A DNA stretch of 64,000 nt from NCEH01 sp040049195 (GTDB lineage Bacteria; Pseudomonadota; Alphaproteobacteria; Rhizobiales; Xanthobacteraceae), in NCBI RefSeq assembly GCF_040049195.1, contig NZ_JBDZDL010000004.1, one strand, 5' to 3'. Positions 8,151-18,676 of the stretch are shown piece by piece; the stretch's first letter is position 1; each line of letters begins with the position of its first letter. Position numbers and translations under genes: made by a program. A model generated the notes under the pieces. It saw only the letters and a list, made by a program, of their open reading frames with translations. It did no database searches and was not told the origin of the DNA.

Positions 8151-9121
8151 TGGTCGTTCCCCTGCTGCCATTTCTGCCGCTGCAGGCCGAACCACGAAAT
8201 CATGATGGCGCCGAGCAGGAACGGGATCATCGCCACCGCGATGGCCGATCCTTCGCCCAGCTGGCCGCCGAGAATCGCGCGCTGGTAGGAGAGCGTCGCC
8301 ATCAGGTCGGTGGCATTGGCCGGTCCGCCGCGCGTCAGCACCCAGATCAGCTGGAATTCGGTGAAGGTGAACAGCACCGAAAACGTCATCACCACGGCGA
8401 TGATGGGGGTGAGCATGGGATAGGTGATGCGGCGGAACATCTGCCAGCTCGACGCGCCGTCGATGGTCGCGGCCTCATAGAGCGAGGCCGGCACGGTTTG
8501 CAGCCCGGCGAGCAAGGTGATGGCGATGAAGGGAATGCCGCGCCACACATTGGCGAAGATCACGGATGCGCGCGCCAGATCGCGGTCGCCGAGGAAGTTG
8601 ATGTTGTGGTCGATCAGCCCGAGCGATTTCAGCGACCAGGAGATGACCGAGAACTGGCTGTCCAGGATCCACCAGAAGGCGATGGCCGAGAGCGCGGTGG
8701 GCACGATCCAGGGCAGCAGCACCACTGCCCGGATCAGCGCCTTGAACGGCAGCCGCTTGTTCAGCAGGATCGCGAGGTAGAAACCGATGACGAATTTGAA
8801 GATGCTCGCGCCGGCGGTAAAGATCAGCGTGTTCATCACCGCGATGATGAAAACCGGATCGTCGATCAGCCAGATATAATTGCCGATGCCGATGAACTCG
8901 CCCGGGCTTCCCATGCGCGTATCGGTGAAGCTCAGCCACACGCCATAGGCGAGCGGATAGGCGAGGAACAGGATCAAGAACGCCACCGCCGGCAGCATGA
9001 ACCAGATGGCCTGGAAGTTTCGATTTCCGCTCAGCGCCATCCACCGCGAGCGGCGGACGGGCGTTTCCGGCTTGGTTGCCACGTTCGCGATGGCGTCTTG
9101 GGCGTTCATGGTGAGGCTCAT
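8147..9121 (-). CDS. Carbohydrate-type ABC transporter permease (MalF/UgpA-like)
   Basis: 324 aa from the ATG at 9121; an alternative ATG at 9109 is equally plausible. The protein has about six membrane segments beginning near FQAIWFMLPAVAFLILFLAY and an EAA loop (LYEAATIDGASSWQMFRRI). It belongs to the CUT1 family of sugar, polyol and glycerol-phosphate importers and forms a heterodimer with the product of 7218-8150. Confidence 0.87.
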   Translation of the reverse strand: MSLTMNAQDAIANVATKPETPVRRSRWMALSGNRNFQAIWFMLPAVAFLILFLAYPLAYGVWLSFTDTRMGSPGEFIGIGNYIWLIDDPVFIIAVMNTLIFTAGASIFKFVIGFYLAILLNKRLPFKALIRAVVLLPWIVPTALSAIAFWWILDSQFSVISWSLKSLGLIDHNINFLGDRDLARASVIFANVWRGIPFIAITLLAGLQTVPASLYEAATIDGASSWQMFRRITYPMLTPIIAVVMTFSVLFTFTEFQLIWVLTRGGPANATDLMATLSYQRAILGGQLGEGSAIAVAMIPFLLGAIMISWFGLQRQKWQQGNDQ

Positions 9122-9204
9122 CCCGAAATCTCTGCGCTGTTCAGCGGGCGTCGTGGGCCGCCCGGCGCGGGGAGCGTCGGGCGGCCAGCGAAGGTCGTGC
9201 CGGC

Positions 9205-10557
9205 TCAGCGATAGATGCGCTGGGCCGAGCGGGCGGCGTTCGCCATGGCTTCCTTCTCGTTCGACCGGCCGGTCGCCACGGAGGCGAACATGTCGACGAT
9301 GATGAAGTCCGCCAGTGCCGCCGCCGCGCGGCGGTCGAGCGCGCCGCGGAAGCCGGGCCACAGGCTGCGGGCGGTGGCCTCGCGGAAGATCTTGATCTTC
9401 GGGTCGGAGGTCCAAACCGGGTTGGAATCGTAGGCGTTCAGCGTCTGGGTCAGGTAGCCGCGCGAGCTTTCCAGCCACGGGTTCATCTGGTTGGCTTCCA
9501 TCAGGAACGCCATGAACGCCTTACAGGCCTGCGGATACTTGGTGTATTTGAACGCCACCAGCGGGAAAGCGAGTTGCAGCTCGGTGGGCTTGCCGGCGAC
9601 GCCGATGGGATAGACCGCATGGTCCATGTCGGCGGCGAGCGCCGCCATCTTGGCGGCCTGCTCCTTGGCCCCCGCGTCCGCGCCTTCCGGCACCTTCGAT
9701 TGCGCCAGGGCGTTCTGGTAGATCGAGCAGCCGTTGTTGGTGAGATAGCATTCGCCGGCCGCGAACGCCGCATTGTTGGTGGGGTCCAGCCAGGAGGCGG
9801 TGCCGGGCAGGAAGGTCTCGTAGAGCGCCTTCACATAGCGCAGCGCATCGGCGGTTTCGGGCGCATCGATGATGACCTTGCCCTTCTCGTCCACCAGCGA
9901 GGCATTGTGGCTCCAGAGCGCCCAGTGCAGCCAGGCGTTGGCGTCCGCCGTCGCGCGGCCGAGCGGCAGGCCGGCGGGCGTATTGTTCGCCTTCAGCGCC
10001 TTGCACAGTTCGAGGAAGGCGGCGTTGGTGGTCGGGAATTCCGAGAACCCGGCCTTCTTCACCGCCGAGATGCGGTAGTTGATGTAATTGCCGTTCACCG
10101 CGACCGGAATGCAGATCCACTTGTCGCCGCTGCGGCCGAAGGTCGACGAGGCGCCGATCCAGCCGCCGTATTTGCCGCCCAGATAGTCGGCGACATCGGT
10201 GACGTCCACCGCATGGTCCGGGAACAGGTGGGGCAGGGAGAACAGGCCCCAGAACATGTCCGGGCCGCTGCCCACGTTCACCGCCACCGAGGCCTTGGGC
10301 TGGATGTCGTCCCAGTTTTCGGAAACCACCGTGATCTTGGTGCCGGTGGCCTTGGTGAAGGCCTCCGTGATCGCCATGAAGGCCTTGTCCTCGGCTTCCA
10401 GATAGCGGCGCCAGCGGGTGATCCGCAGTTCCGATCCCGCTTCCGGCTTCCACGAATTGGTGGCGGCCCAGGCCTTTGCGAAGGAGAGAAGATCAGTGCT
10501 CGCGGCCACGCCGACGGCGGCGGCCCCGGTCAGGAATGTTCGACGGTCCAATGTCAT
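9205..10557 (-). CDS. Extracellular sugar-type solute-binding protein with Tat-like signal
   Basis: 450 aa family-1 solute-binding protein (MalE/UgpB type). The ATG at 10557 follows GGGAGGAAAG. The N-terminus carries LDRRTFLTG, a twin-arginine-type motif, before a hydrophobic stretch, so export by Tat is likely, which is unusual for this family but known. The mature protein starts near SWKPEAGSELRIT. It is the binding component of the CUT1 importer with the two permeases downstream and the ATPase upstream. The ligand is unknown; neighbours suggest a polyol, sugar acid or sulfonated sugar derivative (inference). Confidence 0.87.
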   Translation of the reverse strand: MTLDRRTFLTGAAAVGVAASTDLLSFAKAWAATNSWKPEAGSELRITRWRRYLEAEDKAFMAITEAFTKATGTKITVVSENWDDIQPKASVAVNVGSGPDMFWGLFSLPHLFPDHAVDVTDVADYLGGKYGGWIGASSTFGRSGDKWICIPVAVNGNYINYRISAVKKAGFSEFPTTNAAFLELCKALKANNTPAGLPLGRATADANAWLHWALWSHNASLVDEKGKVIIDAPETADALRYVKALYETFLPGTASWLDPTNNAAFAAGECYLTNNGCSIYQNALAQSKVPEGADAGAKEQAAKMAALAADMDHAVYPIGVAGKPTELQLAFPLVAFKYTKYPQACKAFMAFLMEANQMNPWLESSRGYLTQTLNAYDSNPVWTSDPKIKIFREATARSLWPGFRGALDRRAAAALADFIIVDMFASVATGRSNEKEAMANAARSAQRIYR

Positions 10558-10622
10558 CAGGCTTTCCTCCCACCAGGATCTTCGGAAGCGAGATCCTTTG
10601 TTTTTGAGCTTTGGATGCGCAG

Positions 10623-11672
<1,050 letters not shown>

Positions 11673-11754
11673 CGTCTTCATCTCCCTGTTGGTGCGAGCC
11701 GCGTTGGCGCGGAATTCTTGTTGGGCCGGCGCCGCATGCGCCGGCCGGGGCGCG

Positions 11755-12501
11755 TCAATGGATGAATTGCCCGCCGTTCACGTCGAGGATGGAGCCGGTG
11801 ACGAAACGGGCGAGGTCGGACGCCAGGAACAGGCAGACGCAGGCGACGTCGTCCGCCGAGCCGAGGCGGCCGAGCGGGATGTCGGCGGCGATCTGCGCCT
11901 TGCGCTCGGCACTCATCTTGCCTTGGAAAATGTCGGTATCGATGGTGCCGGGGGAGACGGCATTGACGCGGATGCGGTCCTTGCCGAGTTCGCGTGCCAG
12001 GGATTTCGTCAGGCTGTGCACGCCGCCCTTGGCGGCGGCATAATGCGGGCCGCCGAACAGCCCGCCGCCGCGCTGGGCGGCGACCGAGCCGAAGCACACG
12101 ATGCTGCCGCCGCTTTCGCGCATGTGCGGCACCGCCGCCTGGCACATGTTGAGGGAACCGCGCAGGCTGACGTCGATCACCAGGTCGAACTTCTCCTGCG
12201 TGATCTCCATCAGGCTGTCGCTCTGGCTGACGCCGGCGGCATTCACCACCACGTCGATCCGCCCATATTCGGCCAGCACGGCGGCGATCAGCGCATGGCA
12301 CTGGTCGGGGTCGGCGACATCGCAGGCAAAGCCGCGATGTCCGGGGCCGATGCCGGCGGCGGCGGCCTCAGCGGCGATGGCGTCGAGATCGACGATCACC
12401 ACCCGCGCGCCTTCGTCGGCGAAGCGTTTCGCCGTGGCGCGGCCGATCCCGCGTTCGGACGCCGCGCCCGTTATGATCGCGACCTTGCCTTCGAGCAGCA
12501 T
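11755..12501 (-). CDS. SDR-family NAD(P)-dependent oxidoreductase
   Basis: 248 aa classical SDR. It has cofactor motif TGAASERGIG, NAAG, a catalytic Ser in CFGSVAA and an intact YAAAK, with the usual PG.I.T segment. It should interconvert an alcohol and a carbonyl using NAD(P)H. It lies in the long catabolic operon next to a second SDR and an HpsN-like dehydrogenase. In known DHPS (dihydroxypropanesulfonate) degradation, HpsO/HpsP-type dehydrogenases accompany HpsN; a comparable role here is inference. Confidence 0.88.
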   Translation of the reverse strand: MLLEGKVAIITGAASERGIGRATAKRFADEGARVVIVDLDAIAAEAAAAGIGPGHRGFACDVADPDQCHALIAAVLAEYGRIDVVVNAAGVSQSDSLMEITQEKFDLVIDVSLRGSLNMCQAAVPHMRESGGSIVCFGSVAAQRGGGLFGGPHYAAAKGGVHSLTKSLARELGKDRIRVNAVSPGTIDTDIFQGKMSAERKAQIAADIPLGRLGSADDVACVCLFLASDLARFVTGSILDVNGGQFIH

Positions 12502-12530
12502 GTACAAACTCCAGTTGGGTGGCGGCGCCG

Positions 12531-13313
12531 TCAGTCGGCGGTCCAGCCGCCGTCGATCACGAGGGACGAGCCGGTCATCAGGGCGGAGGCGTCGGAGGCG
12601 AGGAACACCACCGCGCCGATCAGGTCTTCCACCTTGCCGATGCGGCCGAGCTTGATCTTGCTCAGCACCTCGGCGCGGAACGTGGGATTGCTCAGGAAAT
12701 TTCCCGAGAGCGGCGTCTCGATGAAGGTGGGCCCCAAGGTGTTGACGCGGATGCCGTAGGGAGCGAGGTCCACCGCCATGGCCTTGGTCATGCCCTCCAT
12801 GGCCCATTTGGAGGCGCAATAGACGGTGCGCGTGGCCGCGCCCACATGGCCCATCTGCGAGGACATGTTGATGATCGAGCCGCCGCGCCCGGCCGCTGCC
12901 ATGCCGCGCGCCACCGCCTGCGCCACGAAATAGGCGGCGCGCACGTTGAGCCCCATGATGACGTCGAAATCCTCCACCGGCACGTCGAGGAACGGCTTGG
13001 TGCGGTTGGTCCCGGCGTTGTTCACCAGGATGTCGTAGGGCGCCCGCCCTTCCAGCGCCGCCGGGATGGTCTCCACGGCGCTCACGTCCATGCACAGCGT
13101 ATCGGCGGAACCGCCCTCGCGGATGATTTCATCCGCCGCCGCGCCGATCTCGTCGCCCGAGCGGGCGGCGAGGGTGACATGGGCGCCCATGGCCGCGAGC
13201 GTGCGGGCCGAGGCGAGGCCGATGCCGCGCCCCGCGCCGGAGATCAGCGCGCGCTTGCCCGTGAGGTCGAAGGCGGGGACGTATCCGCCCGTGTGGTGGT
13301 CGGTCGTGTTCAT
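12531..13313 (-). CDS. SDR-family NAD(P)-dependent oxidoreductase
   Basis: 260 aa classical SDR. It has cofactor loop SGAGRGIG, NNAG, a catalytic Ser in NMSSQMG, an intact YCASK and the ending SSLVIDGGW. The start at 13313 is 8 bases after the stop of the HpsN-like gene, so the two are probably coupled. The pair of functional SDRs here contrasts with the altered trio at 1089-3498. Likely a sugar-acid, polyol or sulfopropanediol dehydrogenase; the substrate cannot be read from sequence. Confidence 0.88.
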   Translation of the reverse strand: MNTTDHHTGGYVPAFDLTGKRALISGAGRGIGLASARTLAAMGAHVTLAARSGDEIGAAADEIIREGGSADTLCMDVSAVETIPAALEGRAPYDILVNNAGTNRTKPFLDVPVEDFDVIMGLNVRAAYFVAQAVARGMAAAGRGGSIINMSSQMGHVGAATRTVYCASKWAMEGMTKAMAVDLAPYGIRVNTLGPTFIETPLSGNFLSNPTFRAEVLSKIKLGRIGKVEDLIGAVVFLASDASALMTGSSLVIDGGWTAD

Positions 13314-13321
13314 GGCTACCC

Positions 13322-14626
13322 CTATTCCGCGGCCGTGGCATAGGGGATGTTCCGCCCGCCATACCGCCGCACGCGGATGTTGGCCTGCTCGGCATGGCCG
13401 GCAAAGCCTTCCAGCATGCAGAGGCGCGAGCAATATTCCCCGATCATCGCCGAGGCGGCGTCGGTGGTGACGCGCTGGTAAGTGACGGTCTTGATGAACT
13501 TGCCGACCCAAAGCCCGCCGGTGTAACGGGCCGCGCCCAGCGTCGGCAGGGTATGGTTGGTGCCGATCACCTTGTCGCCGAACGCCACATTGGTGCGCGG
13601 GCCGAGGAACAGGGCGCCGTAATTGCGCATGTTGTTCAGGAAATAATCCGGGTCGCGGGTCATCACCTGCACATGTTCGGAGGCGATGCGATCGGCCTCG
13701 CGGACCATTTCCTCGTAATCGTCGCACACGATCACCGCGCCATAATCGGCCCAGGATTTCGCGGCGATCTCGCCCGTGGGCAGGATGGTCAGCAGGCGCT
13801 CCACCTCGGCCATGGTCTCGCGCGCCAGCTTCTCCGAATTGGTGAGCAGGATGGCCGGGGAGTTGGGCCCGTGCTCCGCCTGGCCGAGCAGGTCGGTGGC
13901 GCACATTTCCGCGTCCACGCTCTCGTCGGCGATCACGAGGGTCTCGGTGGGGCCGGCGAACAGGTCGATGCCGACGCGCCCGAACAGCTGGCGCTTGGCT
14001 TCGGCCACATAGGCGTTGCCGGGGCCCACCAGCATGTCCACCGGCGCGATGGTCTGGGTGCCGATGGCCATGGCGCCGACCGCCTGCACGCCGCCGAAGC
14101 AATAGATCACGTCCGCGCCGGCGAGATGCTGGGCGGCGACGATGGCCGGTGCCGGCTTGCCGTGGAACGGCGGGGCGCAGGTGACGATATTGGGCACGCC
14201 CGCCACCTTCGCCGTGACAACGGACATATGGGCGGAGGCGAGCAGCGGATATTTGCCGCCCGGCACGTAGCAGCCGACCGAATTCACCGGGATGTTCTTA
14301 TGGCCGAGCACCACGCCCGGCAGCGTCTCCACCTCGATGTCGCGGAGCGCGTCCCGCTGGTGCTGGGCGAAATTGCGCACCTGCTCCTGGGCGAACTTGA
14401 TGTCCTCGATATCGCGGGCCGAAAGCTCGGCGAGACAGTCGCGGATCTCGCGGTCCGTGAGGCGATAATCGGCCCGATCCCAGCCGTCGAACTTCACCGA
14501 AAGCTCGCGCACCGCATCGTCGCCGCGCGCCTCGATGTCGGCGAGAATGCCCTCCACCACGGCGCGCACCTTGGCCTGGTCGGCGGCCTTGTCGGCGCTC
14601 TGGCGCCCTTCCTTGAGTATCCGCAT
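13322..14626 (-). CDS. HpsN/HisD-family dehydrogenase (sulfopropanediol 3-dehydrogenase-like)
   Basis: 434 aa member of the histidinol dehydrogenase family, which oxidises an alcohol to a carboxylate in two NAD-linked steps. Positions used by HisD for metal and catalysis are kept: QAEHG (Gln/His ligands), SEH (Glu-His pair), GDK...GTNHTLPT and EGFAGHA. It lies in a catabolic operon, not with histidine genes, and has a second homologue at 59149-60462. Such stand-alone homologues include HpsN, which converts DHPS to sulfolactate. That substrate is plausible because sulfolactate genes occur at 35668-51715, but it is not proven. Confidence 0.8.
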   Translation of the reverse strand: MRILKEGRQSADKAADQAKVRAVVEGILADIEARGDDAVRELSVKFDGWDRADYRLTDREIRDCLAELSARDIEDIKFAQEQVRNFAQHQRDALRDIEVETLPGVVLGHKNIPVNSVGCYVPGGKYPLLASAHMSVVTAKVAGVPNIVTCAPPFHGKPAPAIVAAQHLAGADVIYCFGGVQAVGAMAIGTQTIAPVDMLVGPGNAYVAEAKRQLFGRVGIDLFAGPTETLVIADESVDAEMCATDLLGQAEHGPNSPAILLTNSEKLARETMAEVERLLTILPTGEIAAKSWADYGAVIVCDDYEEMVREADRIASEHVQVMTRDPDYFLNNMRNYGALFLGPRTNVAFGDKVIGTNHTLPTLGAARYTGGLWVGKFIKTVTYQRVTTDAASAMIGEYCSRLCMLEGFAGHAEQANIRVRRYGGRNIPYATAAE

Positions 14627-14677
14627 GGTCTGCTCCCGCCACCTTCGGGTGGCCTGTTGGCTGTGAGGGGCTGCGGC

Positions 14678-15613
14678 TCAGGCCGCGTCGCGGCTCTTGG
14701 GCGGGGTGGGCTCGACGCCGGCCCAATCCTCGATCACCGTGGAGATGCGCGAGCAATCGTCCTTGCCCATGCCCTGGCTCATGAAGAACTGCCACATCTG
14801 GCGCACCGATGCGCCGAGCCACATGGGCACGCCGGCGCGGTCCGCCTCCTCCAGGCACAGCACCACGTCCTTGTGCATCAGCTCGGTGCGGAAGTTCTGA
14901 TTGTAGGTGCGCGGCACCACGAAGTTCGGATAGGCGACTTCCGAGACCCAGGAGCGGCCGGAGCCGGCATTGATCACCTGGAACAGCAGCGCGGGGTCGA
15001 TGCCGCCCTTTTCCGCGAACGCCATCGCCTCGCCCACCGCGATCATGTTGGTGGCGGTGAGGATGTTGTTGGCGAGCTTCACGGTCTGCGCCTGGCCGAC
15101 CTCGGTGCTGATCTCCACCACCGTGCGGGCGAAGCTGTCGAAGAAGGGGCGGGCCTTCTCCACCGTCGCCTTCGGGCCGGCGGTCATCACCGCCAGCGTG
15201 CCGTTCACCACGCCGATGGGCCCGCCGCTCACCGGCGCGTCGAGGGTGGCGACGCCGCTCTTGCCCAGCACGTCCGCCACATGGCGGATCATGGTTGGGC
15301 CGATGGTGGACATATCCACGTAATGGCGCATGGCGCTGCCCTCGCAGAGCCCGTTCTCGCCCAGCGCCACATGCTCCACGATGGCGGGAGTGGGCAGGGA
15401 GGAGAACACGATCTCGGCGGCATCGGCGACCGCACGGGGGCTCTTGCCGGCCGTGGCGCCGAGCGCGACGGCGCGGTCCACGGCGGCCTGGTTGAGGTCA
15501 TAGACATGGACGGCGAGGCCCTTGCCGCGCGCGCGCTCCACCATGGCCGCGCCCATGGCGCCAAGGCCGACGAAACCGTAGGTTTGCGGGATGTTCGAGG
15601 TGTTGGAAGACAT
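14678..15613 (-). CDS. NAD(P)-dependent beta-hydroxyacid dehydrogenase (3-hydroxyisobutyrate dehydrogenase family)
   Basis: 311 aa. The ATG at 15613 follows AAGGAA. It has an N-terminal Rossmann motif GFVGLGAMGAAM, the substrate-loop signature DAPVSGGPIG, and the catalytic Lys in VKLANN. The family includes HIBADH, tartronate semialdehyde reductase (GarR) and sulfolactaldehyde reductase (YihU). It is followed in the operon by the HpsN-like gene and preceded by a second HIBADH-like gene. The exact substrate is open. Confidence 0.87.
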   Translation of the reverse strand: MSSNTSNIPQTYGFVGLGAMGAAMVERARGKGLAVHVYDLNQAAVDRAVALGATAGKSPRAVADAAEIVFSSLPTPAIVEHVALGENGLCEGSAMRHYVDMSTIGPTMIRHVADVLGKSGVATLDAPVSGGPIGVVNGTLAVMTAGPKATVEKARPFFDSFARTVVEISTEVGQAQTVKLANNILTATNMIAVGEAMAFAEKGGIDPALLFQVINAGSGRSWVSEVAYPNFVVPRTYNQNFRTELMHKDVVLCLEEADRAGVPMWLGASVRQMWQFFMSQGMGKDDCSRISTVIEDWAGVEPTPPKSRDAA

Positions 15614-15639
15614 CGCAAATTCCTTCGCTGGGCCTGGCG

Positions 15640-16545
15640 TCACGGCTGAACGTGGCGCGGCTGCGCATCGTGGTCGTAGAGTTCGAGAATGGCGGAGGTG
15701 TCCCGCTCGCTGCCGCCGAGGGCGACATAGCGGTCGTAGAGGCGCAGGGCCTCGTCCATCATGGGGGTCGGCGCGCCGGCGGCATCCGCCAGCTCCTTCA
15801 CCATGTGCATGTCCTTGACGAGCTGGCGCGTATAGGCGCGCGGGCGGAAGTCGCGTTCGGCGAAGCGCGGGAAGATCTGGCGCAGCAATTCCCCGTCCGC
15901 ATGCCCGCCGCTGACGCAGGCGGGAACGCGCGCCACGTCGATGCCGGCCTGTTCCGCGAGCTTGGCGCCCTCGGCCAGCACCACATAGAGGCAGGAGACC
16001 ATCAACTGGCTGACCATCTTGGCGGTGAGCCCGGCGCCGGTGGGCCCCACATGGGTGAAGGCGGAGGAAATATCCGCGAACAGCGGCGCGAGACGCGCGA
16101 TCTCGTCCTTCGGGCCGCCGGCCATCACGGCGAGTTTTCCCTCCGCCGAGGCGGGCGGGCCGCCGGAGACCGGCGCGTCGATCCAGGCGCAGCCGGTCGC
16201 CTGCGCAAGGCGCGCGGCGAAGGCGCGGCAGCGCTCCACCTCGATGGTGGAGAAATCCACCAGCACCTGCGGCGGGCGCATGACCTGCGCGACGCCGTCC
16301 GCCCCGAACACCGCCTGCTCCACGGCGGCCGGGGTCGGCAGGTTGAGCAGCACGGCGTCCGCGCCGGCCACGGCATCGGCTGGGTCGAGCGCGGGCTCGG
16401 CGCCGGCAGCCACGGCCTGGGCCAGCCGGTCGGCGCTGACGTCAAAGGCGCGCACGGTATGCCCGCGGGCGATGAGACGCGCGGCCATGGGGCCGCCCAT
16501 CAGGCCCACGCCGATATAAGCGAATGTGAGCCTAGTCGATGGCAT
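15640..16545 (-). CDS. NAD(P)-dependent beta-hydroxyacid dehydrogenase (second copy, 3-hydroxyisobutyrate dehydrogenase family)
   Basis: 301 aa with Rossmann motif YIGVGLMGGPM, substrate signature DAPVSGGPPAS and the catalytic Lys in AKMVSQ. The start at 16545 overlaps the end of the upstream amidohydrolase gene by 14 bases, which argues for co-translation. It diverges clearly from the neighbour at 14678-15613, so the two probably act on different hydroxyacids or stereoisomers (inference). Confidence 0.85.
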   Translation of the reverse strand: MPSTRLTFAYIGVGLMGGPMAARLIARGHTVRAFDVSADRLAQAVAAGAEPALDPADAVAGADAVLLNLPTPAAVEQAVFGADGVAQVMRPPQVLVDFSTIEVERCRAFAARLAQATGCAWIDAPVSGGPPASAEGKLAVMAGGPKDEIARLAPLFADISSAFTHVGPTGAGLTAKMVSQLMVSCLYVVLAEGAKLAEQAGIDVARVPACVSGGHADGELLRQIFPRFAERDFRPRAYTRQLVKDMHMVKELADAAGAPTPMMDEALRLYDRYVALGGSERDTSAILELYDHDAQPRHVQP

Positions 16546-17425
16546 AGAAGCGGATCGCGTTGTCGTGGAACAGCTTGGTGCGCTCTTCCAGCGAGAAGCC
16601 GGAGGTGATGGTCTTGTAGCCGCTGAAGATCGTATCGAGATCGCCGCAGACGCTGTCGACAGGGAAATTGCTGCCGAACATGCAGCGATCCACGCCGAAG
16701 AAGTCGATGATGGAAAGAACGATGTCGCGATTATTGTCGACCGTCCAGGGAATGCCGGGCAGGCCGATGCCGGAAATCTTCACCGCAACGTTCGGGCATT
16801 TGGAGAAGGCGCGCATGGCGGCCTTCCAGCCGGTGATGCCGTTCTCGCTGCGATCCGCCGGCAGGCCGGAATGGAGCAGGATGATCTGCGTATCGGGAAA
16901 CGCGCGGGCGAGGTCCGCGGCATCGTCCAGGTGCCACCAATGGGTCTGCAGGTCGAACCGAAGGCCGTTCGGCTTCAGGTGCGCGAAGCCCTTGCGCCAC
17001 ACCGGGTCCATCATGGTGCTCTGCACCGAGGTGCCGGGCGTCTTGCTGCCTTGGGGCTTGTGGCGCACGCCCCGCACGAACGGGAAGGCCGCGAGGCGCG
17101 CCAGCACTTCGGCGACATTGGGCTGGTCCATCCAGGCCTGCCCAACGGCGACGTTGGGCCAGCCGGTCTGCTTGCGCATCTCGGCGATGAATTCCATCTC
17201 GCCGATGGGATCGGTGGGGTCCCATTCCGCCTCGATATAGACGGTCTTCACCACCTGGTGGCCCTTGGCGTCCTTCTTATAGTCGTCCGGATAATATTTG
17301 CGGCAGATGGCGGAATAATCGCCGTAGCGGAACGGGATGAGCGGCTTCTCGCACAGCCAGGGGTAATTTTGGGTGGTGGGGTCCCAGAAATGGACATGCG
17401 CGTCGACCATCGGGAAAGAATCCAC
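16532..17425 (-). CDS. Amidohydrolase-family metal-dependent hydrolase (COG3618 type, lactonase-like)
   Basis: 297 aa TIM-barrel amidohydrolase. It has the N-terminal metal motif DAHVHFWD, a mid-barrel LLHSGLPADR and a late GSNFPVD Asp. This subgroup includes L-fuconolactonase, L-rhamnonolactonase and sulfomuconolactone hydrolase, so hydrolysis of a lactone produced by a dehydrogenase is a reasonable guess. It sits between PdxA-like and HIBADH-like genes. The ribosome-binding region upstream of 17425 is AGGGAGA-like. Confidence 0.83.
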   Translation of the reverse strand: MDSFPMVDAHVHFWDPTTQNYPWLCEKPLIPFRYGDYSAICRKYYPDDYKKDAKGHQVVKTVYIEAEWDPTDPIGEMEFIAEMRKQTGWPNVAVGQAWMDQPNVAEVLARLAAFPFVRGVRHKPQGSKTPGTSVQSTMMDPVWRKGFAHLKPNGLRFDLQTHWWHLDDAADLARAFPDTQIILLHSGLPADRSENGITGWKAAMRAFSKCPNVAVKISGIGLPGIPWTVDNNRDIVLSIIDFFGVDRCMFGSNFPVDSVCGDLDTIFSGYKTITSGFSLEERTKLFHDNAIRFYAID

Positions 17426-17464
17426 GACTGCAATCTCCCTTATTTTTCTTCGCTCGGGTTCCGC

Positions 17465-18544
17465 TCAGGCGGAGAGGGTAGCGGTTGATTTCAAGGCGGG
17501 GGCAGGGGTGGGGACCCTGTCGGACGCGAGACTTGCGGCCAGCAGGAGCGTCGCGCGCATCGCGCCGGGATGCGCCTTGCCTTGGCCGGCGATGTCATAG
17601 GCGGTGCCGTGGGCGGGCGTGCAGATGGGGAAGGCAAAGCCGCCGAACAACACCACGCCCTTCTCGAAGCTCATGAGCTTCATCGCGATCTGACCCTGGT
17701 CGTGATACATGGTCAGCACGGAATTGAAGTCGCCACGGCTGGCGCGGACGAACACCGTGTCCGGCGAGAAGGGGCCGTCGCAGTCGATCCCGCGCGTGCG
17801 CCCCTCGGCGACCGCGGGCGCGATCACCTCGATTTCCTCATGGCCGAAATTGCCGTTGTCGCCGGCGTGGGGATTGAGCCCCGCAACCGCGATCTTCGGA
17901 TGGGCGACCCCGCCTGCGCGCATGATGCGATCGGTCATCACCAGGCGCCCCAACACCGCCTCGCGGGTGATGAGCGGGGCGACCTGCGAGAGCGGAACGT
18001 GGGAGGTGACGCGCCCGGTCCAGATGTCGGCCACGTTGAATTCGGCGACGCCGGTGCCCGCGCCGAGGATCTCCGAAATGAAGACGATCTCGTCCTGGTA
18101 CGTCGGATAGGCGAGGCGCATCGCGTATTTGTTGAAGGGCGTGAAGCACAGCGCGTCCAGCACCCCCGCATCGGCGAGGCGGATGCCGGCGCGGAAGTTC
18201 TCCAGCGCGAAGGCGCCGCCCTCGCGGGTGGGCGCGCCGGCCGGCAGGTGGCTCAAGTCAGCGTCGGCGCCCACCTCGACCATCACATGGCCGCCCGCGG
18301 CGGCGATCGCCTCGCGGCTGAGATTTTGGAGCGGCAGGGGAGAGAGATCGAGCGTCACGCCGAAGGTGGCTGCGCCCGCATCCAGCAGCCCCCGGTTGCC
18401 GAGGACGACCAGCTGCATCGCATCGCTGATGGCGGGGTCGGCGAGCATTTTGGCGGCGAGTTCCGCGCCGATCCCGCCCGGATCGCCCATGGCGAGACCC
18501 ATGACGCACCGATCCGGCCCGCTGAAGGCGGTCGAAAATCCCAT
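17465..18544 (-). CDS. PdxA-family dehydrogenase (4-hydroxythreonine-4-phosphate dehydrogenase-like)
   Basis: 359 aa from the ATG at 18544, which follows GGGAGGAGCC. It has the PdxA motifs GDPGGIGAE and His metal ligands in TSHVPL, NPHAGDNG and YHDQGQ. It is slightly longer than typical PdxA (about 330). Its place at the head of a catabolic operon, away from vitamin B6 genes, fits the PdxA2 or dihydrodiol/erythronate-type oxidative decarboxylases better than pyridoxine synthesis (inference). It is divergent from the GntR gene at 18677. Confidence 0.85.
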   Translation of the reverse strand: MGFSTAFSGPDRCVMGLAMGDPGGIGAELAAKMLADPAISDAMQLVVLGNRGLLDAGAATFGVTLDLSPLPLQNLSREAIAAAGGHVMVEVGADADLSHLPAGAPTREGGAFALENFRAGIRLADAGVLDALCFTPFNKYAMRLAYPTYQDEIVFISEILGAGTGVAEFNVADIWTGRVTSHVPLSQVAPLITREAVLGRLVMTDRIMRAGGVAHPKIAVAGLNPHAGDNGNFGHEEIEVIAPAVAEGRTRGIDCDGPFSPDTVFVRASRGDFNSVLTMYHDQGQIAMKLMSFEKGVVLFGGFAFPICTPAHGTAYDIAGQGKAHPGAMRATLLLAASLASDRVPTPAPALKSTATLSA

Positions 18545-18587
18545 GCTTGGCTCCTCCCAAGGGGCGATCTGTCGCCGCCCTCTCAAA

Positions 18588-18607
18588 GTGCATACAGTGT
18601 TCTGCAC
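18588..18607. promoter_or_regulatory. Candidate GntR operator in the pdxA-like/GntR divergent region
   Basis: The inverted repeat GTGCA-N10-TGCAC lies 44 bases upstream of the PdxA-like start and 70 bases upstream of the GntR start. Position and symmetry fit a site for the divergently encoded GntR protein. No homologous second site was found, so the assignment is inference. Confidence 0.4.
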
Positions 18608-18676
18608 GCAGTGGGCAGCCGCTTGCAAGCATTTTTTTTTGCGCTAGACACGGGAGAGAACAACTTCGAGTTTGCC

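Noticed and set aside
11755..14102. Apparent long fused proteins spanning the two SDR genes and the HpsN-like gene
   Set aside because: They arise by reading a neighbouring gene out of frame before entering the true SDR frame. The individual genes have proper starts at 12501 and 13313.
13322..14626. True histidinol dehydrogenase (hisD) of histidine biosynthesis
   Set aside because: Catalytic residues match the family, but there is no his gene nearby, the context is a catabolic operon, and a second copy exists at 59149. The HpsN-like reading is preferred.
17570..18676. A long upstream extension of the GntR gene ending at 19378
   Set aside because: The extension runs antisense to the PdxA-like gene and has no domain. 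The regulator starts near 18677.
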